Assembly (NCBI RefSeq): GCF_001953985.1
Contig: NZ_MBEI01000053.1
Coordinates: 124,001 to 188,000, forward strand
Length of the DNA: 64,000 bases
Source of the DNA: Mycobacterium colombiense
GTDB taxonomy: Bacteria; Actinomycetota; Actinomycetes; Mycobacteriales; Mycobacteriaceae
Direction of reading: 5' to 3'
Shown: positions 36,839 through 44,944 of the stretch, one piece after another
Layout of the letters: each line of letters opens with the position of its first letter
How positions within the stretch are numbered: the first letter of the stretch is position 1
The notes under the pieces: generated by a model
What the model was told of the DNA's origin: nothing
The model's input: the letters and a program-made list of their open reading frames with translations, nothing else
Databases searched by the model: none
Translations under genes and position numbers: made by a program

Positions 36839-37241
36839 ACCTACATTGTGCAGGTCAGGTTAGGTCCGCAGTCGATTGTTATCGGCGTTGTGCAGCCGGA
36901 AGCCGTGAGGGCGGTGAAGGTGAGGAGAAGACCAAGAACAACTTTGTATTTCAGACCAGACATGACCACTCCGTCCGTAGGAGAAATCCGACGCCCGAGA
37001 GTAGAGATATTACGCTGCCAGCTCTCTTATGAGTATGGGTATGAGTAATTTTCGATTAATTACGTCACCTGACTGAAAGCAGACGGGTAACGAGCGCGCG
37101 AATTCGAATCGTCGCTACGGCGTGGGCGCGTAAATTCCCGAGAAAATCGAGTTCTACTGCGCCGCAAGGCGGGTAGTTGAATGCGATCGTCGCGGTTTGT
37201 CCTGGTCGAATAGCGAAGACGGCGCTTTGCGGCCGCCCTAC

Positions 37242-37261
37242 CCGCATTCGCGAGAATGCGG
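37242..37261. other. Hairpin CCGCATTC-GCGA-GAATGCGG with GNRA loop
   Basis: A perfect 8-base-pair stem capped by GCGA, a stable GNRA tetraloop, 178 bases before the GH172 start codon. It reads as an RNA hairpin in the leader of that gene or in a small RNA; no T-tract follows. Confidence 0.45.
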
Positions 37262-37438
37262 ATGGCCTTAAAGGCGTTGCCGCGAAACGGGATACGAGCT
37301 TGCCCAACGGGCTCAAATCCAACTTTCAGTACGGGATTTCGCGTCTGCCTAAACTGCGAGTACGTGATTGGCTATTTGATTGGCGATTTGCGGCCGGATC
37401 AGCCGCCGCCGAGACCGACAAAAGTAGGCTCATTGGCT

Positions 37439-39481
37439 ATGTCGGTGGCGGCGCGGGTTAGTTCCACGGTATTCGCGTTGCTGCTATTGGTAATTCCCGG
37501 AGCCGGGGTGGCCGGCGCGGAGCCGGCCGCACCCGACACAAGCCAATCGGGCGCACGAATGGTCGGCTGGGATACCTATCGCCGATTGGACCGATTGCCC
37601 TATTTGAACGCCGGTTCGCAGACGCTGCAGGTATCGAGCTTTGACCGCAGCGGCGGCGATTTCGACATATCCACCGGCAATCGCAACGGCAGTGGCGGGT
37701 GCCTGGGACCCGGGGGCGCCGGCTGCGTCATCGCGGAGGATCACGGTGCCGGTGAAATCGATTCGATCTGGCTGACCCGCGATGGCGGCAATGTCCGCGC
37801 GCTCGGGAACATCCGCATCGAGCTGGACGGGCAGGCCGTTGTAGACGCACCACTGCAATCGTTGGTCGACGGCAAATTGGGCGCGCCGTTCGTATGGCCG
37901 CTGGTGGCCAACGCCGCACAATCGCCGGGCGGCGTCTACATCAAGGTGCCGATGCCCTACCGGCGCTCGATGCGGGTCAGCGTCACATCGCATTTGGAGT
38001 ATTACCACGTCGACTATCGGCAGTTGCCCGATGCCGACGGGGTGAATACGTTCTCACCATCCGATCCCGCGCTCGATGTGCTGGACACGCTCAAGTCCGC
38101 CGGCGTGGTTGACCCCAAACCGGCGGCAGCCGGTGCGGCGCACAGCACCCGGGTCAGCGACCTGGCCGCCGGCGCCGCGCAAACGATCGCGGAATCGACT
38201 GGCTCGGCCAGCATCTCGGAGCTGCGGCTGCAGCTGCCCGCACCGGCTGCGGAACAGCTGGACGGATTGCGGCTGCAGGTTGAGTTCGACGGCCGAACCA
38301 TGGTCGACTCGCCGCTCGGGGAGTTCTTCGGCGCCGGCCTCGGTGCGAACCCCGTGCGATCGTTGATGTTCGGCACCAGCGTCCAACAAGATGGGTCGTT
38401 GGTGTTATGTGATTGGTGGCCAATGCCTTTCGCGCAGGCGGCCCGTGTCACGCTCGTCAACGCGGGTGCCGGCCCGGTGACGGGGATAGTCAGCGACGTC
38501 GCCACCACACCCGACGCCCAATGGGCGCCCGCGTTGACCAGCGGCCGCGCCGGCTACTTCACCGCGCGCTCGCACGCCGGACCGACTGCCGCGGGCCAGG
38601 ATTGGGTGTTCGCCGAGGAACAGGGTCGCGGCAAATTCGTCGGCGTCAGTCACACCATTCGCGGCTATCGAACCAGAACGGCGTTCAGCGATGACGCCCC
38701 GTACTTTCTGGAAGGCGCCGAGCGGGTCTACACCGACGGCGCCGCGTCCCCGCAGTGGTACGGCACCGGCACCGAGGACCTCTACGAGGGCGGCTGGTAC
38801 TTCAAGAACGGCACCCACTTCAGCGACCCGCTCAACGGCCAGCCCGATCAACGCACCGCCACGGGCGGATGCGCCGACTACTGCGTCGCCGTGTACCGGA
38901 TCATGCTGGCCGACGCGATCGGCTATCACTCCGGGATCCGATTCGGCATCGAGCACGGGAAGAGGAATATGGTCCAACCCGACTACAGCTCAACCGCATT
39001 CCTCTACACGCAGCCCGACGCCTGCATCGCCGCCGGCGACGACGTCAGCCCCGCCGATCCCGTCAATCGAGTCCTGCACGGCTACACCGACTCCGACGCG
39101 ACCGATCAGCTGCTGCTCAGCGAATACGAGGGCACTCAGGACACCCTGCCCGTGGCCGGCTCCGTCCGTACCACCCAGGGCGCGATCACCTTTCACGTCC
39201 AGCTCGATCCGGACAACCACGGCGTCCTGCTGCGGCGCACCTCGGATCAAGCAACCGGATTTCAATCGGCGGACGTCGCCGTCGACGGCGTACCGACGGG
39301 CAACTGGCTACAGCCGCGCAGCAACACCTTTCACCGGTGGCTGGACGACACCTACCTGGTGCCGCAGTCGGTGACCGCGGGCAAGGCGCAGGTGACCGTC
39401 ACCCTGACGCCCACCGCCGACTCACCGCCCTGGACCGCCAGCCGCTACCACGTCGACACACTCACGGGGCCCTCTGACTAG
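37439..39481 (+). CDS. Secreted DUF2961 / GH172-family glycoside hydrolase candidate
   Basis: This 680-residue protein has a Sec signal peptide (hydrophobic STVFALLLLVIPGAGVAGA, cleavage near residue 27). The DUF2961 core shows the N-terminal motif VSSFDRSGGDFD at residues 66-76, YGTGTEDLYEGGWYF with Glu446, and AIGYHSGIRFGIEHGKRN. GH172 enzymes include difructose-anhydride enzymes and exo-D-arabinofuranosidases that trim arabinogalactan and lipoarabinomannan, so an exported mycobacterial member may act on its own arabinan (inference). The C-terminal 180 residues may form a second beta-sandwich. ATG at 37439 starts the signal peptide; the longer frame is non-coding. The last 60 bases overlap the convergent membrane-protein gene. 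Confidence 0.85.
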   Translation: MSVAARVSSTVFALLLLVIPGAGVAGAEPAAPDTSQSGARMVGWDTYRRLDRLPYLNAGSQTLQVSSFDRSGGDFDISTGNRNGSGGCLGPGGAGCVIAEDHGAGEIDSIWLTRDGGNVRALGNIRIELDGQAVVDAPLQSLVDGKLGAPFVWPLVANAAQSPGGVYIKVPMPYRRSMRVSVTSHLEYYHVDYRQLPDADGVNTFSPSDPALDVLDTLKSAGVVDPKPAAAGAAHSTRVSDLAAGAAQTIAESTGSASISELRLQLPAPAAEQLDGLRLQVEFDGRTMVDSPLGEFFGAGLGANPVRSLMFGTSVQQDGSLVLCDWWPMPFAQAARVTLVNAGAGPVTGIVSDVATTPDAQWAPALTSGRAGYFTARSHAGPTAAGQDWVFAEEQGRGKFVGVSHTIRGYRTRTAFSDDAPYFLEGAERVYTDGAASPQWYGTGTEDLYEGGWYFKNGTHFSDPLNGQPDQRTATGGCADYCVAVYRIMLADAIGYHSGIRFGIEHGKRNMVQPDYSSTAFLYTQPDACIAAGDDVSPADPVNRVLHGYTDSDATDQLLLSEYEGTQDTLPVAGSVRTTQGAITFHVQLDPDNHGVLLRRTSDQATGFQSADVAVDGVPTGNWLQPRSNTFHRWLDDTYLVPQSVTAGKAQVTVTLTPTADSPPWTASRYHVDTLTGPSD

Positions 39482-40252
39482 GCAGCGATCGGTGGCCAGT
39501 CCGATGAGCGCACCGGCCAGGCCGCCGGCCGGCGCCATCAGCGAAGGCCCGGCGAGCAACAGATAGCCGAACGTGACACCGACCATGAGCAGGGCCTGCT
39601 GCAGCGGTGTCCAGATGGCGGCCGGCCGCATCCGGAACGACAATCCGATGCCGAGCAGCAACGCCACCACGTGACCGACGGCGGTGAAGTCAGCACTCAC
39701 GGCCGCCACCACCGCGGTTCCCAGCCACCAGCCCGCCCAGACCCCGCGCCAGCGCGCCGGGATCGCCGCCGTGAACGCGCCGAGCACGCACACCGCGCCA
39801 TAACTGATCCCCACGTCACTGGCGCGGGCGACCGAGACCGGCAGCATCCCCGTCTCGATGGCGGCGACCAGCCCGACCGCGACGATCACCGTGGCGCCGA
39901 TGTGGCCGACGGCGAAGGTGACGAGCAGATCCCGGCCGCACCACATGAGTTCACCCAAAGCCAGCAGGCAGACCAGCCCGGGCAGCCAGAAGAACAGGTC
40001 GCCGCCGTCGTTGACGAATGCGCTCCCGATCAAGGTGCCCAGATGGCCGCGCCCGAGGTTGTGAACGTTTGTGCTCATCCGGCTTACGGCGACCTCGTGC
40101 GCGTGCGGGCCCAGCGCCGCGAGGATGAGGTAGATGGCGAGCAGGATGACCGCATAGCTGGCCGTGACCCGCACCGACGCCGCGGCGGGCGCGGCCCGCA
40201 GCGGCGCCTGTGTCCAGCGCAATGCGCCGTCGCGGGTGGCGGCGAATGTCAT
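39422..40252 (-). CDS. Rhomboid-like multi-pass membrane protein
   Basis: This 276-residue integral membrane protein has about six hydrophobic segments (starting SYAVILLAIYLILAAL). It has a rhomboid-like layout, with an N-terminal extracytoplasmic loop containing NLGRGHLGTLIGSAF, then LFFWLPGLVCLLALGE and VGHIGATVIVAVGLVAA. A canonical GxSG serine motif is not evident, so it may be one of the rhomboid-like proteins without proven protease activity. ATG at 40252 is chosen over the upstream extension. It overlaps the GH172 gene end by 60 bases. Confidence 0.75.
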   Translation of the reverse strand: MTFAATRDGALRWTQAPLRAAPAAASVRVTASYAVILLAIYLILAALGPHAHEVAVSRMSTNVHNLGRGHLGTLIGSAFVNDGGDLFFWLPGLVCLLALGELMWCGRDLLVTFAVGHIGATVIVAVGLVAAIETGMLPVSVARASDVGISYGAVCVLGAFTAAIPARWRGVWAGWWLGTAVVAAVSADFTAVGHVVALLLGIGLSFRMRPAAIWTPLQQALLMVGVTFGYLLLAGPSLMAPAGGLAGALIGLATDRCLVRGPRECVDVVAAGGPGR

Positions 40253-40356
40253 GGTTCCACGGTGCGGGCCCGGCGGGCGGCCTGCCTGGTTCTTAACGAA
40301 GCCTTCACACCCATGACGCAAATCTTCACGGAGCCGAGCGGCCACGTGACGTCTCC

Positions 40357-40577
40357 TTAAAGAGAGGCGATCGCGGCGACGGCCTCATCGGCGGTCACGA
40401 TGGGCGAGACCCGGTCGCCGCTTTTGTCATTCGCCACCGGACCATCATCTCTCGGCCGCCCGCATAATGAACGGCACCTCGTCGGAAGCCGCGTGGCGGG
40501 CGGCCGCGGCCGGCGAACTCGGTGGCGATGGCGCGCCCGATGCCGCGGTTGGCTCCGGTGATGAGAACGGAAGACAT
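40357..40577 (-). pseudogene. Remnant of a short-chain dehydrogenase gene
   Basis: The first 25 codons encode a perfect SDR start (MSSVLITGANRGIGRAIATEF). After that the reading frame no longer follows an SDR. Other frames contain fragments such as ASDEVPFIMRAAE and the ending SPIVTADEAVAAIASL, indicating a large internal deletion with frameshifts. It lies six bases downstream of the thioesterase gene and was probably its operon partner. The catalytic YxxxK region is gone, so no enzyme is expected. Confidence 0.6.
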
Positions 40578-40583
40578 GGCAGC

Positions 40584-41168
40584 TCAATCCCTTTGGCGCT
40601 GGGTGCCGTTGCCGTTGTGTGTCCGGCCGGGCAAGTCGAAGACCAACAGCGTGCTGGTTGCGGTCGCGACGAGCGCTCCCGAGGCGTCGGTGGCCTTGGC
40701 TTCGGTGAACCCGATCCGCAATCCCGCCTTGACGACGGTGCCCACCGCGGTCAGCGGACCGCTGGCCACGGTGATGGCCTTCAGGTAGTTGACCTTGATT
40801 TCCACCGACGTGTAGCCGACGCCCTCGGCGAGCGTGGTGTGCAGCGCGCAGCCGGTGACGGTGTCCAGCAGGGTGCACACCGTGCCGCCATGAACCGTTC
40901 CCAGCGGGTTGTACATGGACCCGTCGGGCGTGCAGGTGAACGTGATGCGACCGCTCGCGACTTCGGTGACGCGCATCTGGATGAGCTCACCGATCGGCGG
41001 TGGCGGCAACTGGCCGTCGCCTACGGCGCGCCAGTAGGCGAGGCCGGACATCGCCGCGGCGGTGGACTGGGTGGTGATCGGGTCGTGCCAGGTGATCAGC
41101 CGTGACTCCTTGTCACCCCAGCCCTCGATAGCGGCTTGGTCAGCGCGAATGTCCTGCGGGTGGACCAT
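40584..41168 (-). CDS. PaaI-type hotdog thioesterase
   Basis: This 194-residue hotdog-fold acyl-CoA thioesterase carries the catalytic-helix motif NPLGTVHGGTVCTLLDTVTG and the strand YTSVEIKVNYLKAI typical of the PaaI group. The N-terminal 60 residues are an extension not found in the shortest members. The start at 41168 is preceded by a purine-rich GAAGGGGACGGG. It is divergent from a TetR gene, with two operator-like repeats between them, and is probably its target. Confidence 0.88.
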   Translation of the reverse strand: MVHPQDIRADQAAIEGWGDKESRLITWHDPITTQSTAAAMSGLAYWRAVGDGQLPPPPIGELIQMRVTEVASGRITFTCTPDGSMYNPLGTVHGGTVCTLLDTVTGCALHTTLAEGVGYTSVEIKVNYLKAITVASGPLTAVGTVVKAGLRIGFTEAKATDASGALVATATSTLLVFDLPGRTHNGNGTQRQRD

Positions 41169-41182
41169 CCCGTCCCCTTCGG

Positions 41183-41254
41183 AAAAACTGATCGGTTTAC
41201 TTCTATAGGGCCAAGCTAGCAATAAGCGGCACTCTTGTAAACCGAACGGTGTAC
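41183..41254. promoter_or_regulatory. Two GTAAACCG-based operators in divergent promoter
   Basis: Site A (41183-41200) read on the minus strand is GTAAACCG-AT-CAGTTTTT. Site B (41237-41254) on the plus strand is GTAAACCG-AA-CGGTGTAC, a near-perfect 18-base palindrome. Both share the core GTAAACCG and flank the thioesterase and TetR promoters. They are very likely sites for the TetR at 41264. Confidence 0.65.
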
Positions 41255-41263
41255 TATCGCGAC

Positions 41264-41851
41264 ATGAGCGCAGCCACAGCGCAGCCGCGTCCGGCCGCCG
41301 GCCGCGGCGCGCGCGAACGCATCGAGCGCGCGGCGGCCCGGCTCTTCTACCGCAATGGCATCCACGCGACCGGCGTCGAACTCATCGCGCACGAGGCCGG
41401 CGTCTCCAAGCGAACGCTGTATCAGCACTTCGCCAGCAAGAACGAACTCGTCGACAACTACCTGCGCAACATCGAGTCCCGCGGCGGAGCGCCCACCGAG
41501 AAGCGCCTCGACGACGTCGCGCTTCCCGCCCGCGAGCGTCTGCTGGCCATCTTCGATCTGCGCCAATCAGACGTCGTGCGCGGCTGCCCCTTTCACAACG
41601 CCGCCGTGGAGTCGGCCGGATCGCTCGCCACGACCGACGAGATCGTGCGGACCCACAAGCGGGATTTCACCGACCGCCTCATCGCCGTCGCCCGCGAGGC
41701 CGGTGCCGCCGATCCGCATCTGCTCGGCCAGCAGCTGGCCGTGCTGTTCGAGGGTGCCACCGCGATGGCCACGTCGCTGAATGACACCGCGCCCGTCGTC
41801 CATGCCCGCGCCGCCGCGGCGACGCTGATCGAGGCCGCCCTGTGGTCTTGA
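41264..41851 (+). CDS. TetR-family regulator
   Basis: This 195-residue TetR protein has the helix-turn-helix ERIERAAARLFYRNGIHATG, then EAGVSKRTLYQHFASKNELV. The C-terminal domain contains CPFHNAAVES, typical of the AcrR-like group. ATG at 41264 is preferred to a GTG at 41249 because the latter lies inside the operator. It is divergent from the thioesterase gene and 79 bases upstream of the SDR at 41931, which however has its own different palindrome. Confidence 0.9.
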   Translation: MSAATAQPRPAAGRGARERIERAAARLFYRNGIHATGVELIAHEAGVSKRTLYQHFASKNELVDNYLRNIESRGGAPTEKRLDDVALPARERLLAIFDLRQSDVVRGCPFHNAAVESAGSLATTDEIVRTHKRDFTDRLIAVAREAGAADPHLLGQQLAVLFEGATAMATSLNDTAPVVHARAAAATLIEAALWS

Positions 41852-41893
41852 CGGACTCGTCGGGATGCTGCTAAACATGGCCTGCGCCACACT

Positions 41894-41911
41894 TTTGGGC
41901 GATCGCCCAAA
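41894..41911. promoter_or_regulatory. Perfect 18-bp palindrome TTTGGGCGATCGCCCAAA
   Basis: Located 20 bases before the start of the SDR-P450 operon. Related copies occur at 47181-47198 (one mismatch) and 48307-48324 (left half intact), each in a promoter of the same catabolic cluster. It is the likely operator of the TetR encoded at 43988-44593. Confidence 0.75.
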
Positions 41912-41930
41912 GTCGATGGGTGGAGGACAT

Positions 41931-42764
41931 ATGGGTCGGATGGATGACAAGGTCGCGTTCGTGACCGGTGCGGCACGGGGGCAGGGCAGAAGTCACGCCG
42001 TCCGGCTCGCGCAGGAGGGTGCCGACATCATCGCGGTCGACATCTGCCGTGGATTCGAAGGGTCGCCCGCCCCCGCCGCCACGCCGGAAGACCTCGACAT
42101 CACCGCGGGCATGATCAAGGACGCCGGAGCCCGCGTCGTGACCGCCGAAGTGGACGTGCGTGAGTACGACGCGTTGAAGGCGGCGGTCGACAGCGGCGTC
42201 GAACAGCTGGGCCGGCTAGATGTCATCGTCGCCAATGCGGGCATTGGCACGATGACCGGCAAGCTGCACAAGACCGACGAGGCGCTGTGGCAGGAGATGA
42301 TCGACGTAAACCTCACCGGGGTGTGGAAGTCGGTCAAAGCCGGTGTCCCGCACATGCTGGCCGGGGACCGCGGCGGTTCGATCATCTTGACCTCGTCGGT
42401 CGCGGGTAAGAAGGCCTACTTGCACACCGGCCACTACACGTCGGCCAAGCACGGGGTGATCGGGCTGATGCGGGCGTTCGCAGTTGAATTGGGGCACAAG
42501 ATGATCCGGGTCAATGCCGTGCTGCCGACCCATGTGAACACGCCGCTGCTGATCAACGAGGGCACCTTTCATGCCTTCCGCCCCGATCTGGAGAACCCGG
42601 GGCCCGACGACCTCGCGCCGATCTGCCAAACCTTCCACACGCTGCCGATTCCGTGGGTCACCGCCCAGGACATCAGCAATGCCGTGTTGTTCCTGGCCTC
42701 CGACGAAGCGCGATACATCACCGGCGTGGCGCTGCCGGTGGATGCCGGCAGCTGCCTGAAGTAA
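41931..42764 (+). CDS. Mycofactocin-coupled-type SDR
   Basis: This 277-residue SDR has the glycine motif TGAARGQGRSHAVRLAQEGA followed by IIAVDIC, a signature of the actinobacterial subfamily that holds NAD(H) tightly and regenerates it through the peptide cofactor mycofactocin. Catalytic residues are Ser in ILTSSVAG and YTSAK. It would oxidise an alcohol, plausibly the product of the P450 encoded 11 bases downstream. The ATG at 41931 follows GGAGG; upstream in-frame starts would include the operator. Confidence 0.9.
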   Translation: MGRMDDKVAFVTGAARGQGRSHAVRLAQEGADIIAVDICRGFEGSPAPAATPEDLDITAGMIKDAGARVVTAEVDVREYDALKAAVDSGVEQLGRLDVIVANAGIGTMTGKLHKTDEALWQEMIDVNLTGVWKSVKAGVPHMLAGDRGGSIILTSSVAGKKAYLHTGHYTSAKHGVIGLMRAFAVELGHKMIRVNAVLPTHVNTPLLINEGTFHAFRPDLENPGPDDLAPICQTFHTLPIPWVTAQDISNAVLFLASDEARYITGVALPVDAGSCLK

Positions 42765-42775
42765 GGAAAGCATCG

Positions 42776-43978
42776 ATGACCGTCACCAACGACACCGACG
42801 TCTACTACGATCCCTACGACGTCAACATCAATGCCAACCCCTACCCGATCTACGCGCGGCTGCGCGAAGAGGCGCCGATCTACTATAACGAACGCTACGA
42901 TTTCTGGGCCCTGTCAAGGCATTCCGACGTCGAGCACGGACTGGCCAACTGGGAGGCCTTCTCCAACCGGCGAAGCGACATCCTCGAGCTCGTCCAGTCG
43001 AAATTCGACATGCCCGGCGGCGTCATGATGTTCCAGGACCCGCCGGAGCACTCCAGGCTGCGCGGCCTGATGTCGCGGGTGTTCACCCCCCGCCGGATGG
43101 CCGCCCTCGAGGACCAGATTCGGCAATACTGCATACGCTGCCTGGACCCGCTGGTCGGTTCCGGTGGATTCGACATCATCGCCGAGCTGGCATCCATGAT
43201 GCCGATGCGTGTGATCGGGATGCTGTTGGGAATCCCGGAATCCGAGCAGATCTCGGTGCGCGACGCCAATGACGCCAACCTGCGCACCAAGCCGGGCGCG
43301 CCGTTGAAGGTCGCCAACGCCGACTCCATCGCCGACGGCAGGATCTACGCCGACTACGTCGAATGGCGCTCCAAGAACCCCTCGGACGACCTGATGACGA
43401 CGCTGCTCAACGTCGAATTCGACGACGAGAACGGGGTGCACCGCAAGCTGACCCGCAAAGAGGTGCTGCACTACACCCAGGTGGTCGCCGGGGCGGGCAA
43501 CGAGACCACCGGCCGGCTGATCGGCTGGCTGGCCAAGGTGCTCGCCGAGCACCCCGACCAGCGCCGCGCGGTCTACGAGGACCGGTCACTGTTGACCCGT
43601 ACCATCGACGAAACGTTGCGCTTCGAACCCACCGGCCCGCACGTCGCGCGTTGGATGGCAAAGGATTTCGAGTGCTACGGCACGACGGTTCCGGCCGGCA
43701 GCGCCATGCTGCTGCTGTTCGGCGCCGCCAACCGCGATCACCGCCGCTACGCCGATCCGGACACCTACAACATCCGTCGCGACAACATCTCGCACATCAC
43801 CTTCGGGAAGGGCGTGCATTACTGCCTTGGCGCGAACCTGGCCCGCCTCGAGGGCCGCGTCGCGCTGGACGAGATGCTCAACCGGTGGCCCGAATGGGAC
43901 ATCGATTACGACACCGCGCAATTGGCGTCGACGTCGACCGTGCGCGGCTGGGAGCGGCTGCGGGTCGTGCTGCCCTGA
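42776..43978 (+). CDS. Cytochrome P450
   Basis: This 400-residue P450 has the motifs AGAGNETTGRLIG (I helix, with Asn in place of the usual Asp/His before Glu-Thr-Thr), DETLRFEPTGP (ExxR) and FGKGVHYCLGANLARLEGR (haem Cys loop). It follows the mycofactocin-type SDR by 11 bases with AAGGAAAG before the ATG, so both are made together under the 41894 palindrome. Together they would convert C-H to C-OH to C=O on a substrate later cleaved by the hydrolase at 46242 (inference). No ferredoxin gene is present in the cluster. Confidence 0.94.
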   Translation: MTVTNDTDVYYDPYDVNINANPYPIYARLREEAPIYYNERYDFWALSRHSDVEHGLANWEAFSNRRSDILELVQSKFDMPGGVMMFQDPPEHSRLRGLMSRVFTPRRMAALEDQIRQYCIRCLDPLVGSGGFDIIAELASMMPMRVIGMLLGIPESEQISVRDANDANLRTKPGAPLKVANADSIADGRIYADYVEWRSKNPSDDLMTTLLNVEFDDENGVHRKLTRKEVLHYTQVVAGAGNETTGRLIGWLAKVLAEHPDQRRAVYEDRSLLTRTIDETLRFEPTGPHVARWMAKDFECYGTTVPAGSAMLLLFGAANRDHRRYADPDTYNIRRDNISHITFGKGVHYCLGANLARLEGRVALDEMLNRWPEWDIDYDTAQLASTSTVRGWERLRVVLP

Positions 43979-43987
43979 GCCGCCGCG

Positions 43988-44593
43988 TCACATGCCCCGG
44001 CGCTTCTTCGGGGTGGGCATCTCGAACCGGTCCAGGAAGCGGTTGACCAGCGCGACGGCCTCGTCGTGCCCACCGTGGGTGCCGAGCCCCTGCTCGAGGA
44101 TCAGGGTGCGCCCGATGGAGGCGATCACCACCGCCAGCGCCGCGGGCGGGAATTCGTCGGTATCGAGTTCGTGTTCGCGAACGATGAAGTTCAGCGCGGT
44201 GATCTGCTGTTCGCGCCAGCGTTCCGACCACGCCGAGATCTCGGCCCGAATCTCCTTGCGGTGGTTGGCAAGTCCCATGAACTCCAGCAGCAGCCGGGTG
44301 TCCTTGGGCGCGGTGAGCGTGTCCCAGAAGGCGTGCAGCGGGCGGTCGGAGGCCAGTGCCTGCTGCTGACGCTCCAGGTAGACGGCGGCGCCGCTGCGGA
44401 AGACGGCCAGATACAACTCGTCCATCGTGGGGAAGTAGTAGTGCACCAGGGCCGGTTTGACGCCGGCCTTGGCGGCCACCCGCCGCGACGTGGCGGCGGC
44501 GTAGCCCTCCTCGACCATGATCTGACTCGTCGCCGCCACCAGCATGTCGCGCGTGGTCGAATCACGCGCCTTCGGTCGCTGGGATGCGGTCAC
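43988..44593 (-). CDS. TetR-family regulator of the catabolic cluster
   Basis: This 201-residue protein has a TetR helix-turn-helix (RDMLVAATSQIMVEEGYAAAT, RVAAKAGVKPALVHYYFPTMDELY). It starts with GTG at 44593, 24 bases after the stop of the 108-residue gene on the same strand, so it is probably the fourth gene of the hydrolase-Rieske operon and autoregulated through the palindrome at 47181. It lies centrally between all operons that carry the TTTGGGCGATCGCCCAAA-type site, which makes it their most likely repressor. Confidence 0.88.
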   Translation of the reverse strand: MTASQRPKARDSTTRDMLVAATSQIMVEEGYAAATSRRVAAKAGVKPALVHYYFPTMDELYLAVFRSGAAVYLERQQQALASDRPLHAFWDTLTAPKDTRLLLEFMGLANHRKEIRAEISAWSERWREQQITALNFIVREHELDTDEFPPAALAVVIASIGRTLILEQGLGTHGGHDEAVALVNRFLDRFEMPTPKKRRGM

Positions 44594-44617
44594 AGTGTGG
44601 TCTTATCACAGGCCGTG

Positions 44618-44944
44618 TCAGGGGACCGGTTCGGCAACCATGTCGAAGAACGCGGCGCCGGAGTCCGGGATGCGGTTCTGCTTGAACACGTTGACGGCAT
44701 AGGAGACCAGAATCATCGAATAGAGCAGGTGCAGCAGCCTGGTCGCATCGTCCGGTAACGCGTTGATGTCGCGCTCATTCAGGTACGCGATCGCCTCCTC
44801 GGCCCGGGGGGCGATGGCGTCGTAGAACGTGACGAGGTCGTCGTAGGGCTTGGACAGCCGCGCCTCGTAGCGCTGCGCCCGGGTCGGCAACGCCCAATCG
44901 GCGACGAACGGTTCGAGGTCGGCGAACCCCTGCGGCAGTGTCAT
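44618..44944 (-). CDS. Conserved small protein downstream of Rieske oxygenase
   Basis: This 108-residue protein is mainly helical and has no domain that I recognise (MTLPQGFADLEPFVADWALP; central ALPDDATRLLHLLYSMILVS). The ATG overlaps the stop of the Rieske oxygenase gene by four bases, so it is co-translated with it. It does not look like a ring-hydroxylating dioxygenase beta subunit, which is larger. It may be an accessory or assembly partner of the oxygenase; the function is unknown. Confidence 0.75.
   Translation of the reverse strand: MTLPQGFADLEPFVADWALPTRAQRYEARLSKPYDDLVTFYDAIAPRAEEAIAYLNERDINALPDDATRLLHLLYSMILVSYAVNVFKQNRIPDSGAAFFDMVAEPVP

Larger units (their letters stand above)
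36153..37438. other. Gene-free stretch of 1.29 kb with palindromes and hairpins
   Basis: No open frame here has family features or mycobacterial coding character; the ones present are short and mutually overlapping. The second half (about 36740-37440) is visibly more A+T-rich than its surroundings. It contains the operator-like palindrome at 36311-36325, a duplicated CGTGCGCACG-type element (about 36540-36570) and several perfect hairpins (36773-36788, 36821-36838, 37242-37261). It could carry a long untranslated leader or a small RNA for the GH172 gene downstream, or the remains of an acquired segment. No tRNA, integrase or transposase trace was seen. Confidence 0.5.
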
